A DNA stretch of 44,610 nt from Phenylobacterium sp. GTDB lineage: Bacteria > Pseudomonadota > Alphaproteobacteria > Caulobacterales > Caulobacteraceae. The translations under genes were made by a program, and so were the position numbers. The stretch spans positions 1-44,610 of the forward strand of contig JADBYZ010000021.1 of the NCBI GenBank assembly GCA_020402745.1, written 5' to 3'. This document shows positions 1-7,758 of the stretch, one piece after another (position 1 is the stretch's first letter; the number at the start of each line of letters is the position of its first letter). Under the pieces are notes generated by a model. It worked only from the letters and a program-made list of their open reading frames with translations. It ran no database searches and was not told the origin of the DNA.

Positions 1-1
1 C

Positions 2-172
2 CTGCGCAAGGCTGCCGAGCGAACCATCGGCGCCCTCTGGGACGCCATCGGACACTTCATCGACCTCTTCACTCCGACCGAGTGCGCCAACTACTTCAAG
101 AGCTGCGGATACGATGCAGACGGAATGGAATCCGCTCTAGATATCCAACCCATCCGAGCCAGGAAAACCTGA
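2..172 (+). CDS. IS630-family transposase, C-terminal end (5' part outside window)
   Basis: The reading frame is open from the window edge to a TGA at 170-172 and gives 56 residues. It contains LRKAAERTIGALWDAI and, further on, NYFKSCGYDA, which I recognise as the usual C-terminal end of IS630-type DDE transposases from alphaproteobacteria, just past the last catalytic Glu region. No start is visible because the gene begins upstream of the window, so intactness cannot be judged. A strong hairpin terminator follows five bases after the stop. A second, broken IS630 copy lies at 17157-17700 and lacks exactly this kind of C-terminal end, but nothing shows that the two pieces were once one element. 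Confidence 0.75.
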   Translation: MRKAAERTIGALWDAIGHFIDLFTPTECANYFKSCGYDADGMESALDIQPIRARKT

Positions 173-176
173 GGAT

Positions 177-210
177 CCCTGCTCTCTTGGTCTCGGGAGC
201 AGGGCTTTTT
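177..210 (+). terminator. Rho-independent terminator after the IS630 transposase
   Basis: CCCTGCTC at 177-184 pairs perfectly with GAGCAGGG at 197-204 across a 12-base loop and is followed by CTTTTT. It starts five bases after the transposase stop codon, so it most likely ends that transcript. Confidence 0.7.
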
Positions 211-288
211 GCTGCTCAAATCCTCCACCTTTGGTTGATCTTTAAGACACTACATCGATCCAGAAAATAGGGGCCCTACCCCGGCGCC

Positions 289-467
289 CTACCAAGTCAA
301 CTTCAGAACACTGCGCATGGCCGCCTCAAAGGCCTGATCATCCATCGCGCGCCGGGTGCCAAGGATCATTTCAGCCTCAGCGCCGCCAGGCGCCCACGCT
401 CCTCCTCGCCTTCGTAATCGAGGTCCTTCCCCACCGGGAAAGCCGAGGTGTCGATGCGTGCGCACAT
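289..467 (-). other. Two short overlapping reading frames, possible decayed gene
   Basis: On the minus strand a 33-codon frame (467-366; MCARIDTSAFPVGKDL, then an acidic EGEEE stretch) ends in an ATGA overlap with a 26-codon frame (369-289; MILGTRRAMDDQAFEA...). I do not recognise either peptide. The sharp frame switch, with sensible amino-acid composition on both sides, fits a frameshifted remnant of one longer gene at least as well as two real small genes. Apart from this and the terminator I see nothing else in 173-548. Confidence 0.2.
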
Positions 468-548
468 CGGGATCGGCCCGGTTCAAGACGGGCTCATATG
501 ATGATGGAATCGCCCGGTTTCCAACGGGAATTGAACACCTCACTCCCT

Positions 549-908
549 TCAGCGAACCGCCCGAACACCCCCGGCGCGTCCTGCCCTGGCCTTGCCGCCG
601 CGGAGCTCGATGGTCATGGGCGGGCGATCCGGAAATTCCACGATCAGCCGGAGTTCCCCACCCAGAGCCCGAACATGCCGCCGCAATGTCGAAACCAGCG
701 CATCCTCGCCGTGTTCCAGCTTGGATATCCGGTCCTGCGAGGTTCCCAGAGCGGCCGCAACCTCGACCTGGGTGCGCCGGACCGCCTCTCTGACTTCACG
801 CAAGGTATAGTCGCGGATCAGTTCGTCGCCACGAGTCTCTCCGGCGTCCCGGACGGACTTCGGTTGCCGTGCGATCCATTCCGCGGCGTCGATGGAACGG
901 TAGGTCAT
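549..908 (-). CDS. XRE-family antitoxin of a HigBA-like toxin-antitoxin pair
   Basis: This 119-residue protein has a helix-turn-helix in its middle (about residues 40-75: REAVRRTQVEVAAALGTSQD then RISKLEHGED), typical of XRE/Cro-type antitoxins, followed by RALGGELRLIVEF, the usual C-terminal strand of HigA-like proteins. Its ATG overlaps the stop of the upstream toxin frame by four bases (ATGA), so the two were translationally coupled with the toxin first, the HigBA order. Such antitoxins neutralise the toxin and repress their own promoter. The antitoxin frame looks intact while the toxin is frameshifted, so it may persist as an orphan regulator. It lies just outside the repeat-bounded island. 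Confidence 0.8.
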   Translation of the reverse strand: MTYRSIDAAEWIARQPKSVRDAGETRGDELIRDYTLREVREAVRRTQVEVAAALGTSQDRISKLEHGEDALVSTLRRHVRALGGELRLIVEFPDRPPMTIELRGGKARAGRAGGVRAVR

Positions 909-1251
909 GTCAGTGACTCCAGATGTTGGTCGAACCGGGCGTCGGCCCGCTTGATCAGTCCCTTGTAGAACCGACCGGACGCGACGCCCGACTTGTCCCC
1001 GGCGACCCGGAGGATGGCGGCGCGCGCGGGATCAAATGCGAAGGCGATCCGCCAGACGCCTCCATCCGCCCGAAACCGCAATTCCTTCATGTTCGCGTGC
1101 TTCGAACCGTTGTGTCTGCCGTGGGCCGGCCGAGGCTGGGACCCAGATGCTCCAGCAGGCGGATCGACGCTCTCAACTCGACCCGAAGCGCCTCCGCGAG
1201 TTCGTCGGCCTCACGGGCAAAATCTGCGTGGAACTGAACACGCCAGGCCAT
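905..1251 (-). pseudogene. HigB/RelE-like (Gp49 family) toxin, frameshifted
   Basis: The N-terminal half (MAWRVQFHADFAREADELAE, then LGPSLGRPTADT) and the C-terminal half (KHANMKELRFRADGGVWRIA, then VAGDKSG and FYKGLIKRADARF) are the two halves of a phage-derived Gp49-like/HigB mRNA-interferase toxin, but they lie in different frames. The switch occurs near 1106-1116: the upstream frame runs on to a TGA at 1087-1089 while the family motif NGSKHANMKEL continues one frame over. The ATG at 1249-1251 was chosen because the family begins MAWxVxFH; an upstream ATG at 1276-1278 exists. The missing one or four bases could be real decay or a sequencing error. If real, the toxin is inactive. Confidence 0.75.
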
Positions 1252-1594
1252 GGGATCCCCGTGGCGATCGATACACATTATGTCAACAGCATATTCAATG
1301 GAATAACTTCTCGCTCAGGGGAATCGCATGGCCCCGTCCAGAAGAAAGCCGGCTGGCGCCGGAGGGCGCGCCATTCGTCCATTCAACGCAGGTTCAATGG
1401 GATGTCAGAAGGCTGGGTGGCGGTGGGGGTAGTCGGGGGCGAATTGATCTCGTGTGTTACAAGGGCTGCGATTGGTGTCAGTGAGACATGAAATCAAGCG
1501 GCATCTCATCGAGACGAAGCAAAATGTCAGCGTATTGGCTCCATTTTGGCTCACGTATCGCTAACTGATGGTCTTGCACGGCTGCGCTCCCGTA
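1252..1594. other. Intergenic stretch holding the left repeat
   Basis: No convincing gene lies here. AT-rich DNA around 1270-1310, with TTGACATAAT on the minus strand, is the likely promoter region of the toxin-antitoxin pair. The left copy of the 27-bp direct repeat is at 1399-1425. A 7-bp inverted repeat (GCACGGC at 1576-1582, GCCGTGC at 1603-1609) lies at the 3' end of the nitronate monooxygenase gene but has no T-run after it, so I do not call it a terminator. Confidence 0.5.
1399..1425 (+). repeat. Left copy of 27-bp direct repeat, candidate attachment site
   Basis: This stretch (GGGATGTCAG, then AGGCTGGGTGGCGGTG after one base) matches 18257-18283 at 26 of 27 positions, the one difference being A at 1409 against C at 18267. 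The right copy covers the CCA end, discriminator and last acceptor bases of tRNA-Ser(GCT) plus its downstream flank. The left copy has no tRNA body beside it. That is the arrangement expected of attL/attR around an element inserted at a tRNA 3' end. Confidence 0.6.
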
Positions 1595-2572
1595 TCAGCT
1601 CGGCCGTGCCGCTGCTCGATCATCAGGTAGTAAACTCTGCTCGGTATACTCTAAGGAGAGGCGTCCGACGAGTTCATCGACGGTTGGAATACCTTGCACC
1701 CCCGAAACGGAGTGTCCCGCACTCCAGATGTCTCGCCAACGCCTCGGACCATCCCCCTCCGGGCCATAGAGGGCCCGGGCGACGTCAGGATCCGGATTGC
1801 GGTCGAGGGCGTCGGGATCAAGTCCTGCCGCCCGTACTGACGGGCGTAGAATGCTCGTCGGTAGACCTGTGAAAGCGGGCGTCAGGATCACGTCATCCAT
1901 GCCGCTGTCGACCAGCATTTGCTTGTAGGCCTCCGGGGCGGCGCTTTCGTGGGTCGCGATGAAGCGCGTTCCCATGTAGCCGAGATCACATCCTAGGACC
2001 TGCGCCGCCCGCAGGGAGACGCCATCCGACAGGCCACCCGCGAGTATCAGGGGGCCATCGAAGAAGGCGCGGACGGCGCGGACGAATGCGAACGGATTGG
2101 CCCATCCGGTCTGGCCGCCGGCGCCGGCCGTCAGGAGGACAAGTCCGTCCGCACCGGCCCGGATCGCGCGGTGAGCATGTTGCAGCGAGGCGACGTCCGC
2201 GAACACGAGGCAGCCTGCCTTGCGAAGCGGCGCGACGACTGGCTCAGGCGATCCGACGCTGGTAATCACCAGCTCCACGCCGTGGGCGATCAGGCGATCG
2301 AGATCTGCGCCGAGGGTAGGGCTGCGCATGATCAGGTTCGGGCAGAAGGGCGCCTCGCGAGGAGACAGTCGGCTTCGTAGCTGAGCCAGCCAGTCATCAA
2401 GTTCGTCGGTCGAGCGGCAGTTGGCGGTCGGAAAGGCGCCGATCACGCCGGCCTTGCAGCTGGACTCGACGAGCCGGAGCCCGGAGACCCGCAGCATTGG
2501 CGCGGCAATCACTGGAAGCGATAGCCGGCCCAGGATGTCGGCCAACGCGTCCGGCAGGGTGCCGCCAATCAC
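1595..2572 (-). CDS. Nitronate monooxygenase (2-nitropropane dioxygenase family)
   Basis: This 325-residue protein is a TIM-barrel FMN enzyme of the NMO family. It starts with the typical first-strand motif LPVIAAPMLRVSG (about residues 18-30), has GADGLVLLTAGAGGQTGW (about 145-160) and GPLILAGGLSDG (about 173-185) for phosphate binding, and GCDLGYMGTRFIATHES (about 194-210), the family's C-terminal FMN-binding signature. Family members oxidise nitronates or related acidic-carbon substrates; several annotated NMOs are really enone reductases or oxidases. Its ATG overlaps the stop of the acyl-CoA ligase by four bases, so it is the last gene of the leftward sulfatase operon and probably acts in the cytoplasm on a product of the same pathway. 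Confidence 0.88.
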   Translation of the reverse strand: MIGGTLPDALADILGRLSLPVIAAPMLRVSGLRLVESSCKAGVIGAFPTANCRSTDELDDWLAQLRSRLSPREAPFCPNLIMRSPTLGADLDRLIAHGVELVITSVGSPEPVVAPLRKAGCLVFADVASLQHAHRAIRAGADGLVLLTAGAGGQTGWANPFAFVRAVRAFFDGPLILAGGLSDGVSLRAAQVLGCDLGYMGTRFIATHESAAPEAYKQMLVDSGMDDVILTPAFTGLPTSILRPSVRAAGLDPDALDRNPDPDVARALYGPEGDGPRRWRDIWSAGHSVSGVQGIPTVDELVGRLSLEYTEQSLLPDDRAAARPS

Positions 2573-4134
2573 CGCTGGCCCTCGGCAGGACTGATCACAG
2601 GGGCGGCGAGTGTCACCGCCAGTTCCCTGAGCTCCCGTTTCAGAACCTTGTCCAAGAGCCCCTTCGGTAGCTCGTCGACCACATGAAGGATCCGGGGCCT
2701 CTTGAAGTCCGCCAGTCGCTCAAGGCACCTCGCATGAATGGCGGCGAGCGTCTCGTCAGTTTGTCCCTCTATAACGACAAAGGCGACAGGGACCTCGTCC
2801 AGCATACGATCCGGAAGTCCGACGACAGCGGCCTCCCTGACGCCTGCGACCTGAAGAATGACCTCCTCGATCTCGATGGCAGCGACGTTCTCGGCTCCTA
2901 CCTTGAGCATGTCCTTGGTGCGTCCCGCATAGAAGGCGTGACCGTCCGGGGTGGCGATGACCTGATCGCCGGTGCAAAACCACCCGTCAGTGTCGAAGGC
3001 CTTTGAAGTGGCCTGCGGATCGTGGAGGTAGCCTTGGAAGATGGTCACGCCGGGCAGGCCCTTGATCCAGAGGGTGGCCACCTCGCCCGGTGAAGGCGGA
3101 AGTCCGTCCTCACGCCTCAGGTCCACCCTGTAGCCAGGATTCGGCCTCCCCACGGAGCCCTCCGGGCCGGGGAGATGCAGGTCCGAACTCAAGGGCTGGC
3201 TAACCATCTCGGTCATCCCGAAAGCCCCCAGCGTCCGGATGCCCCATCGGGAACGAACGGCCTGCAAGTCCCCTGCGCAGACCCAGGTTCGGAACCTGTG
3301 CTCTGGCGGATCCGGCAGCCCGGAGACCGCCTGGAGGGTGAAGCCGACCATGTTGGCCCAGGTGCACCCATGGGTCACCGCCACATCCCAGAACCGGGTC
3401 GCGGAAAAGCGCTGCATCAGGACGACGCTTCCCCCTGAATGAAGGGTCCCGAGGAAATTCCAGCTTAGGGCGACGGCGTGGAAAAGCGGGAGGAAGACGA
3501 GGCAGCGGTCCTCAGGCGTCAGTCCAAAGTGCGTGGCGTTGGCGCGGGCCGCCCACAGCACATTCGCGTGGGTCCAGACCACACCCTTCGGGCGCGCCGT
3601 CGTCCCGGAGGTATACATAACGCTGCAAGGCGCCTCTGGCGTCGCCTCCCAGGTCGGGCAGGCTTCGGGTTGAGCCCTCAGTGTGTCCAGGGAATGGGCG
3701 TCCGGCAGGTCTGTCGGATCGATCGAGACAATCCAGCGACAGTTTGCCGCCCTCTGCTTGAGCAGGCCGGCATAGGCCGAACTGGTGATCGCACCTACGG
3801 CCCGGGAATGTTCCACAAAATAGACGAGTTCGTCCCGGGTCGCCCGGGTATTCGTTGTCACCGCGACCGCCCCGATGCGAGCACAGGCGAACCAGGCCAG
3901 CAGCAGGGCTGGATGATTGTCGAGATGGATGATGACGGCATCGCCAGGCTTCACGCCCATGCCGGCCAGACCTGCGGCGTAGGCGCGGGTCTCGTCTGCG
4001 AAACCCGCGTAGCTGTAGACCTTGGTCTCACCTTCGGCGGGGCTCCAGATCAGCAATGGCTTGTCGCCGAAGCGCAAGGCCTGCCTGTCGAGAAGGTCCG
4101 GCGCATTGCGACCCACAAAGGGACTGAGCTCCAT
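2569..4134 (-). CDS. AMP-dependent acyl-CoA synthetase/ligase
   Basis: This 521-residue adenylate-forming enzyme has the P-loop-like A3 motif YTSGTTARPKG (about residues 174-184), the A5 motif FGMTEM (about 310), the A7/A8 region GWFCTGDQV then GRTKDMLKVGAENV (about 400-425), and a C-terminal KGLLDKVLKRELRE carrying the likely catalytic lysine. It should activate a carboxylic acid to an acyl-AMP and then an acyl-CoA in the cytoplasm; the acid cannot be read from the sequence. A good RBS (GGAGGT) lies seven bases before the ATG. It is fifth in the leftward operon, 157 bases after the hydrolase and overlapping the monooxygenase. Its presence suggests that the desulfated product of the locus is a carboxylic acid. 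Confidence 0.9.
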   Translation of the reverse strand: MELSPFVGRNAPDLLDRQALRFGDKPLLIWSPAEGETKVYSYAGFADETRAYAAGLAGMGVKPGDAVIIHLDNHPALLLAWFACARIGAVAVTTNTRATRDELVYFVEHSRAVGAITSSAYAGLLKQRAANCRWIVSIDPTDLPDAHSLDTLRAQPEACPTWEATPEAPCSVMYTSGTTARPKGVVWTHANVLWAARANATHFGLTPEDRCLVFLPLFHAVALSWNFLGTLHSGGSVVLMQRFSATRFWDVAVTHGCTWANMVGFTLQAVSGLPDPPEHRFRTWVCAGDLQAVRSRWGIRTLGAFGMTEMVSQPLSSDLHLPGPEGSVGRPNPGYRVDLRREDGLPPSPGEVATLWIKGLPGVTIFQGYLHDPQATSKAFDTDGWFCTGDQVIATPDGHAFYAGRTKDMLKVGAENVAAIEIEEVILQVAGVREAAVVGLPDRMLDEVPVAFVVIEGQTDETLAAIHARCLERLADFKRPRILHVVDELPKGLLDKVLKRELRELAVTLAAPVISPAEGQR

Positions 4135-4291
4135 TATTCAACCTCCAATGAGGGGCGTGGCACGTCTGGGCACCCTCACCCTCCAGCGTTCCTCGACCAT
4201 GGCGGCCCTTATGGGATTTCGGCGGTCGACGCCGCAGACGTGCGATTGGAGGGACGCGAAGTCCCACCTGCCGCCCGGATCGGATCTGACC

Positions 4292-5131
4292 TCATCCCAG
4301 GCTCTTCACATACGTGATCACTGTGTCCGCGATCAGCTGGGGCTGTTCTGGAAGCATGGCGTGACCGGCGTTGGGCGCCTCGATTACGGAGACCTGGGCG
4401 CCGAGCTCCTCCTTGAGGATCCGGGCGTTTGCTGGGGGAGCGAGGATGTCTTCCCGGCCCTGGATGACCAGGATTGGCCGCCCTCCCGCCTTCCACCAGA
4501 GCTCGACGGGAGTCTGTTCCGACGCGTGCAGCTGAGCGCGGGCCGCATCGGGCCACCACCCATCTCTCCAGGGAGACGCGTCATTGCCCGGCGCAAAGAA
4601 CGCCTTGCCGACCGCCTTCATCCGGACCTGGTCCGGGAGGGAGAGGTCAAAGCACTGCAGGAAGATCGGCTCGATGTCCGGCGCCATCCGCACTCGACCT
4701 CCCGCGGCGAGGAGGATCACGGCCCGCACGCGGGAGGGTTCGAGGCTTGCAAGGCGTCGAGCGACGCGATTGCCGAAGGCGTGTCCGACCACGATTGCGG
4801 GCTCGGCGGAGACGTCATCCAGGACGGCCAGGACGTCCTTCGCCAGATCATCCAGGCGCAGGGCCTGCATCGGGCCCCGGCTCTCCCCAATACCCCTCGG
4901 CTGCGGACAGATGGCCCGGAATCCCGCCTTGGAAACCGCCGCAGCCAACTGGCCGAAATCTTCAGCCCCACGGCCCAGAGACGGCAGGAAGATAACAGGC
5001 GCGCCGCGCCCCACGACCCGATAATGCAGGGTCGCCTCTCCCGAACGCACCGTTCGGCCCTCCCCTTCCAGGGCGGCGCCAGCGAGGCCGACGCCCAGGA
5101 TCCCGCCATTCAGGTCTCGGCGCGACATCAT
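4292..5131 (-). CDS. Alpha/beta hydrolase-fold protein with Ala at the nucleophile position
   Basis: The 279-residue product shows the alpha/beta hydrolase core: an oxyanion region VIFLPSLGRG (about 46-55), a nucleophile-elbow sequence VVGHAFGNRVAR (about 114-125), an acid loop VIQGREDILAPP (about 220) and a histidine region APNAGHAMLPEQP (about 255). The elbow reads G-H-A118-F-G where a hydrolase would have G-x-S-x-G, so the usual Ser is absent while the Asp and His candidates remain. The N-terminus SRRDLNGGILGVGLAGAAL resembles a twin-arginine signal without a clear cleavage site. The start overlaps the hotdog gene's stop (ATGA). It may be a non-hydrolytic fold member, such as a lyase or binding protein. 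Confidence 0.85.
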   Translation of the reverse strand: MMSRRDLNGGILGVGLAGAALEGEGRTVRSGEATLHYRVVGRGAPVIFLPSLGRGAEDFGQLAAAVSKAGFRAICPQPRGIGESRGPMQALRLDDLAKDVLAVLDDVSAEPAIVVGHAFGNRVARRLASLEPSRVRAVILLAAGGRVRMAPDIEPIFLQCFDLSLPDQVRMKAVGKAFFAPGNDASPWRDGWWPDAARAQLHASEQTPVELWWKAGGRPILVIQGREDILAPPANARILKEELGAQVSVIEAPNAGHAMLPEQPQLIADTVITYVKSLG

Positions 5132-6099
5132 CCCGACGCGCCCTCATATTCGGGATAGCCGGGGAACGAGGCCTTCAGATAAGCTTGGTTCAATAGCAGG
5201 GTCGCCACCAGATGGTCCTCGCCCTCCCTGAAGACGGAGGTTCGCATCCAGAGGCTCTCGGTTCTTCGGCTGCCGCTCATCGCGATCATGGTCCGTTCGA
5301 TCTCGTAGGTTTGTCCGACGAAGAGCGGGCCATCAATCAGGCGTATCTCCTGGTCTGCAAAGAGTCCGACCACGGGATTCCGAACGGGGATGGGCTCATC
5401 TGCAATGGTGTACTGGCCAAGGACGCTGATCATCTCGAAAGGGAGGATCGCCTTTTTCCAGGGCGTCTCAGAAGCCGTCGCCGGATCATAGGCCGGAGAG
5501 GGCTCTGTGATGCTCTGCAGCTTGTCCCGCAGACTGAACGGGTACAAGGCGCCCATGGGCCGGGCGAACTCCATGACCACCTGACGACGGGGCGTCGTCG
5601 ACCCCAATCGGATGTCAGCCAGGATGCGACGATCCTGGAGTGGCTCCAACTCAGTGAGCCGGAGGTCCAGCGACGTCTGCCCATGGTCAGGCCCGAGGGA
5701 GATCGTCCCGCGAAGCACCTCCACGCCGTCACGCTTGAGGACCTGAACCTCAGCCCTCCGGGGGTCGCGCTCTAGTCGGATCTGGGCCTGCGTCTCCTCA
5801 CCCTCGAAGCAGGGAGCCCGGTAGTGGGCGGAGATGCAACCCCGCGCGAGGAAGTCTTCGCCCCAGATCCGCACGCCGAGGGGCGCGAGCAGGCTGAAAT
5901 GAGTGGGCCCCTCAATCGTTCCGCCGCGAAAGCCCAGCTTGCTTGCCGTGTCATCGTCGTGGATCGACTTGTGCCCATCATAGGACTGCGCGGTCAGCAT
6001 GTTCCGTGGCGACCGCCAGGGGCCGACAAGCACTCCATCGGGCTTGGCCTCGATCGGCGTTTTGAAGAGGAGAGGCATTTCGGCTCCGGCTGGGTTCAT
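5128..6099 (-). CDS. MaoC/hotdog-fold protein, function unknown
   Basis: I use the ATG at 6097-6099 (323 residues) because AAGGCGGA lies just upstream and this start leaves a 64-base gap after the sulfatase; a longer frame begins at 6192 inside that gene. The N-terminal half carries a MaoC-like stretch, HKSIHDDDTASKLGFRGG then IEGPTH (about residues 43-68), matching the D/N-x-H...A...GF...G hydratase pattern of (R)-enoyl-CoA hydratases. The second half (about 190-315) looks like a second diverged hotdog domain. The Asp-His spacing is one residue longer than in classical MaoC proteins, so hydratase activity is uncertain. By context it should act in the cytoplasm on the same CoA-bound or free product as the acyl-CoA ligase. 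Confidence 0.65.
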   Translation of the reverse strand: MNPAGAEMPLLFKTPIEAKPDGVLVGPWRSPRNMLTAQSYDGHKSIHDDDTASKLGFRGGTIEGPTHFSLLAPLGVRIWGEDFLARGCISAHYRAPCFEGEETQAQIRLERDPRRAEVQVLKRDGVEVLRGTISLGPDHGQTSLDLRLTELEPLQDRRILADIRLGSTTPRRQVVMEFARPMGALYPFSLRDKLQSITEPSPAYDPATASETPWKKAILPFEMISVLGQYTIADEPIPVRNPVVGLFADQEIRLIDGPLFVGQTYEIERTMIAMSGSRRTESLWMRTSVFREGEDHLVATLLLNQAYLKASFPGYPEYEGASG

Positions 6100-6163
6100 G
6101 TTCCGCCTTGGGCCCGAGCTGCGGCGGATCCGCTCCACCCGGCTCGCCATCCAAGGCCTTGGA

Positions 6164-7657
6164 TTAATTGAAGAGTTGAACCTTTCGTCCATTCACCTCG
6201 ATGCTGAATTGACGGCGACTGGTATACATTGGAGGCACATTCGAGGCATCCCAGGCGGCGAACCGGCTCTTCAGGTCCGCAACGACTTCCGGATGACGGG
6301 TGGCGAGGTCCTGGGTCTGGCCGGGATCCGCCTTCATGTCATACAGCAGCGTGTATTGGCCGAGCGGTGAGACCGTCGCAGGCACCCCGTCAGGCACGGG
6401 TCTTCCGACAAGGCTCTCCGGATCCTCTGCAGTCTCTGACTTGTTGACCACAACCAGGCTCCAGCGATCGGTCCTGACGACGTGATTGGGGCCCATGCGC
6501 CAGAACAGGGTTCTTTCGGCGCGGGCTCTTCCCCCGGACCCCATCAGACGGACCAGGTCGAGCCCCTCTGCGGCCTTCGGCGTCTGAGCACCGGCAACCG
6601 CCGCGATAGTCGGCAGGATATCGAGGGATGAGACAGGACGATCGCTGACACTAGGCCTCAGCTTGGCCGGCCAGGACATGATGAATGGCACACGGATTCC
6701 ACCGTCCCACGGTAGGGCCTTGTGTCCGGAAAGAGGGGCGTTCGAACAAGCGCCGCGAATGTAGAAGGGACACCCATTATCGCTCAGGAACACCAAAAGC
6801 GTATTGTTCCTCTGTCCTGTGGCCTCGAGGGCCTTGAGGAGCCGACCGACACCATCATCCAGTGACGAAACCATCGCCGCATAGACGCGGTGATGGGTGT
6901 CCTCGATGTCCGGGAAGCGTTCAAGGTAGGTCTCAGCGGCCATCAGGGGGGTGTGTGGCGCGGTGTAAGCAAGGTAAAGGAAGAACGGAACTTCGCGCTT
7001 CCGGGACACAAACTCCACGGCCTCGTCGGTAAACCTGTCCGTAAGGTAGCCCGGCGCTTCCACAACCTCCCGGCCCCGATAGACCGGCATACGGTCCCGG
7101 TTGAAGCTCTTCAGGTCAGCGGTTGCGGCGACTTCATCACCCAGCTCGGGTCCGGGGTCGGGAAAGTAGGACGTCCCGCCATCAAGCACGCCGTAGAAAC
7201 TTCCGAATCCCCGGTCCAGCGGATGGTATCCTGGCGACTTTCCGAGATGCCATTTCCCGACGATCCCCGTATCGTAGTTGTTGTCCCGCAAAAGCGCGGG
7301 GATCATGACCTCGGTCGTGGGGGGGCCTATGCGCTCGTCGCGTCCGACGGGATTGAACTCGAATCCGAAACGGGTCTGGGGACGACCGGTCAGCAGACCC
7401 GCCCGGGACGGTGCGCACACGGCGGCAGTGACATAACCGCTCGTAAAGCGAACGCCGGATCGCGCAAGGGCGTCTAGGTTGGGTGTTGGAATTCGGCTGC
7501 CTTGCGCGCTGATGTCGCCGTATCCAAGATCGTCCGCGAGGATGACTACGACATTGGGGCGCATATCACCGGCCCGGGCGCCTGAGGTCACGGAGCCTTC
7601 TAGGGCGAGAGCGCCGACGATCGCCGCAAGGCTTGTGGCGATAGGTCGCATGAACAT
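6164..7657 (-). CDS. Secreted type I sulfatase (formylglycine-dependent), copy 1
   Basis: This 497-residue alkaline-phosphatase-fold sulfatase starts with a Sec signal peptide (to about residue 29, SGARA|G). It has VVVILADDLGYGD for metal binding (about 36-48) and the FGly site C81-A-P-S-R followed by AGLLTG. Later motifs are GKWHLGKSPGYHPLDRGF (about 136-153), LFLSDNGCPFY with DNG (about 290) and the SGHK motif. It hydrolyses a sulfate ester in the periplasm after Cys81 is converted to formylglycine by the FGE at 16141. A pair of cysteines around SDNGC...ACSNAP is shared with the sulfatase at 13696. RBS AAAGGTGA precedes the ATG. It is second in the leftward operon. The substrate is not predictable. 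Confidence 0.95.
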   Translation of the reverse strand: MFMRPIATSLAAIVGALALEGSVTSGARAGDMRPNVVVILADDLGYGDISAQGSRIPTPNLDALARSGVRFTSGYVTAAVCAPSRAGLLTGRPQTRFGFEFNPVGRDERIGPPTTEVMIPALLRDNNYDTGIVGKWHLGKSPGYHPLDRGFGSFYGVLDGGTSYFPDPGPELGDEVAATADLKSFNRDRMPVYRGREVVEAPGYLTDRFTDEAVEFVSRKREVPFFLYLAYTAPHTPLMAAETYLERFPDIEDTHHRVYAAMVSSLDDGVGRLLKALEATGQRNNTLLVFLSDNGCPFYIRGACSNAPLSGHKALPWDGGIRVPFIMSWPAKLRPSVSDRPVSSLDILPTIAAVAGAQTPKAAEGLDLVRLMGSGGRARAERTLFWRMGPNHVVRTDRWSLVVVNKSETAEDPESLVGRPVPDGVPATVSPLGQYTLLYDMKADPGQTQDLATRHPEVVADLKSRFAAWDASNVPPMYTSRRQFSIEVNGRKVQLFN

Positions 7658-7709
7658 GGGTCACCTTTCTCGAGAGAACGGCATGAAAGGGTGGAGATTT
7701 CCCCTGCGG

Positions 7710-7756
7710 GCTTCTGCGCCCCGGCGACTCCGGGTCGCATGGGCGCCCGCAGAAGC
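7710..7756. other. Large inverted repeat between the two leftward sulfatase genes
   Basis: GCTTCTGCG (7710-7718) pairs with CGCAGAAGC (7748-7756), and an inner CCCGG (7720-7724)/CCGGG (7730-7734) hairpin lies in the loop. It falls in the 101-base gap between the sulfatase genes and lacks a T-run on either strand. It could stabilise or attenuate the transcript between the two sulfatases; it is not a canonical terminator. Confidence 0.45.
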
Positions 7757-7758
7757 TG

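Noticed and set aside
1576-1609. Inverted repeat at the end of the nitronate monooxygenase gene as terminator
   Set aside because: No T-run follows on the minus strand, and the loop is 20 bases.
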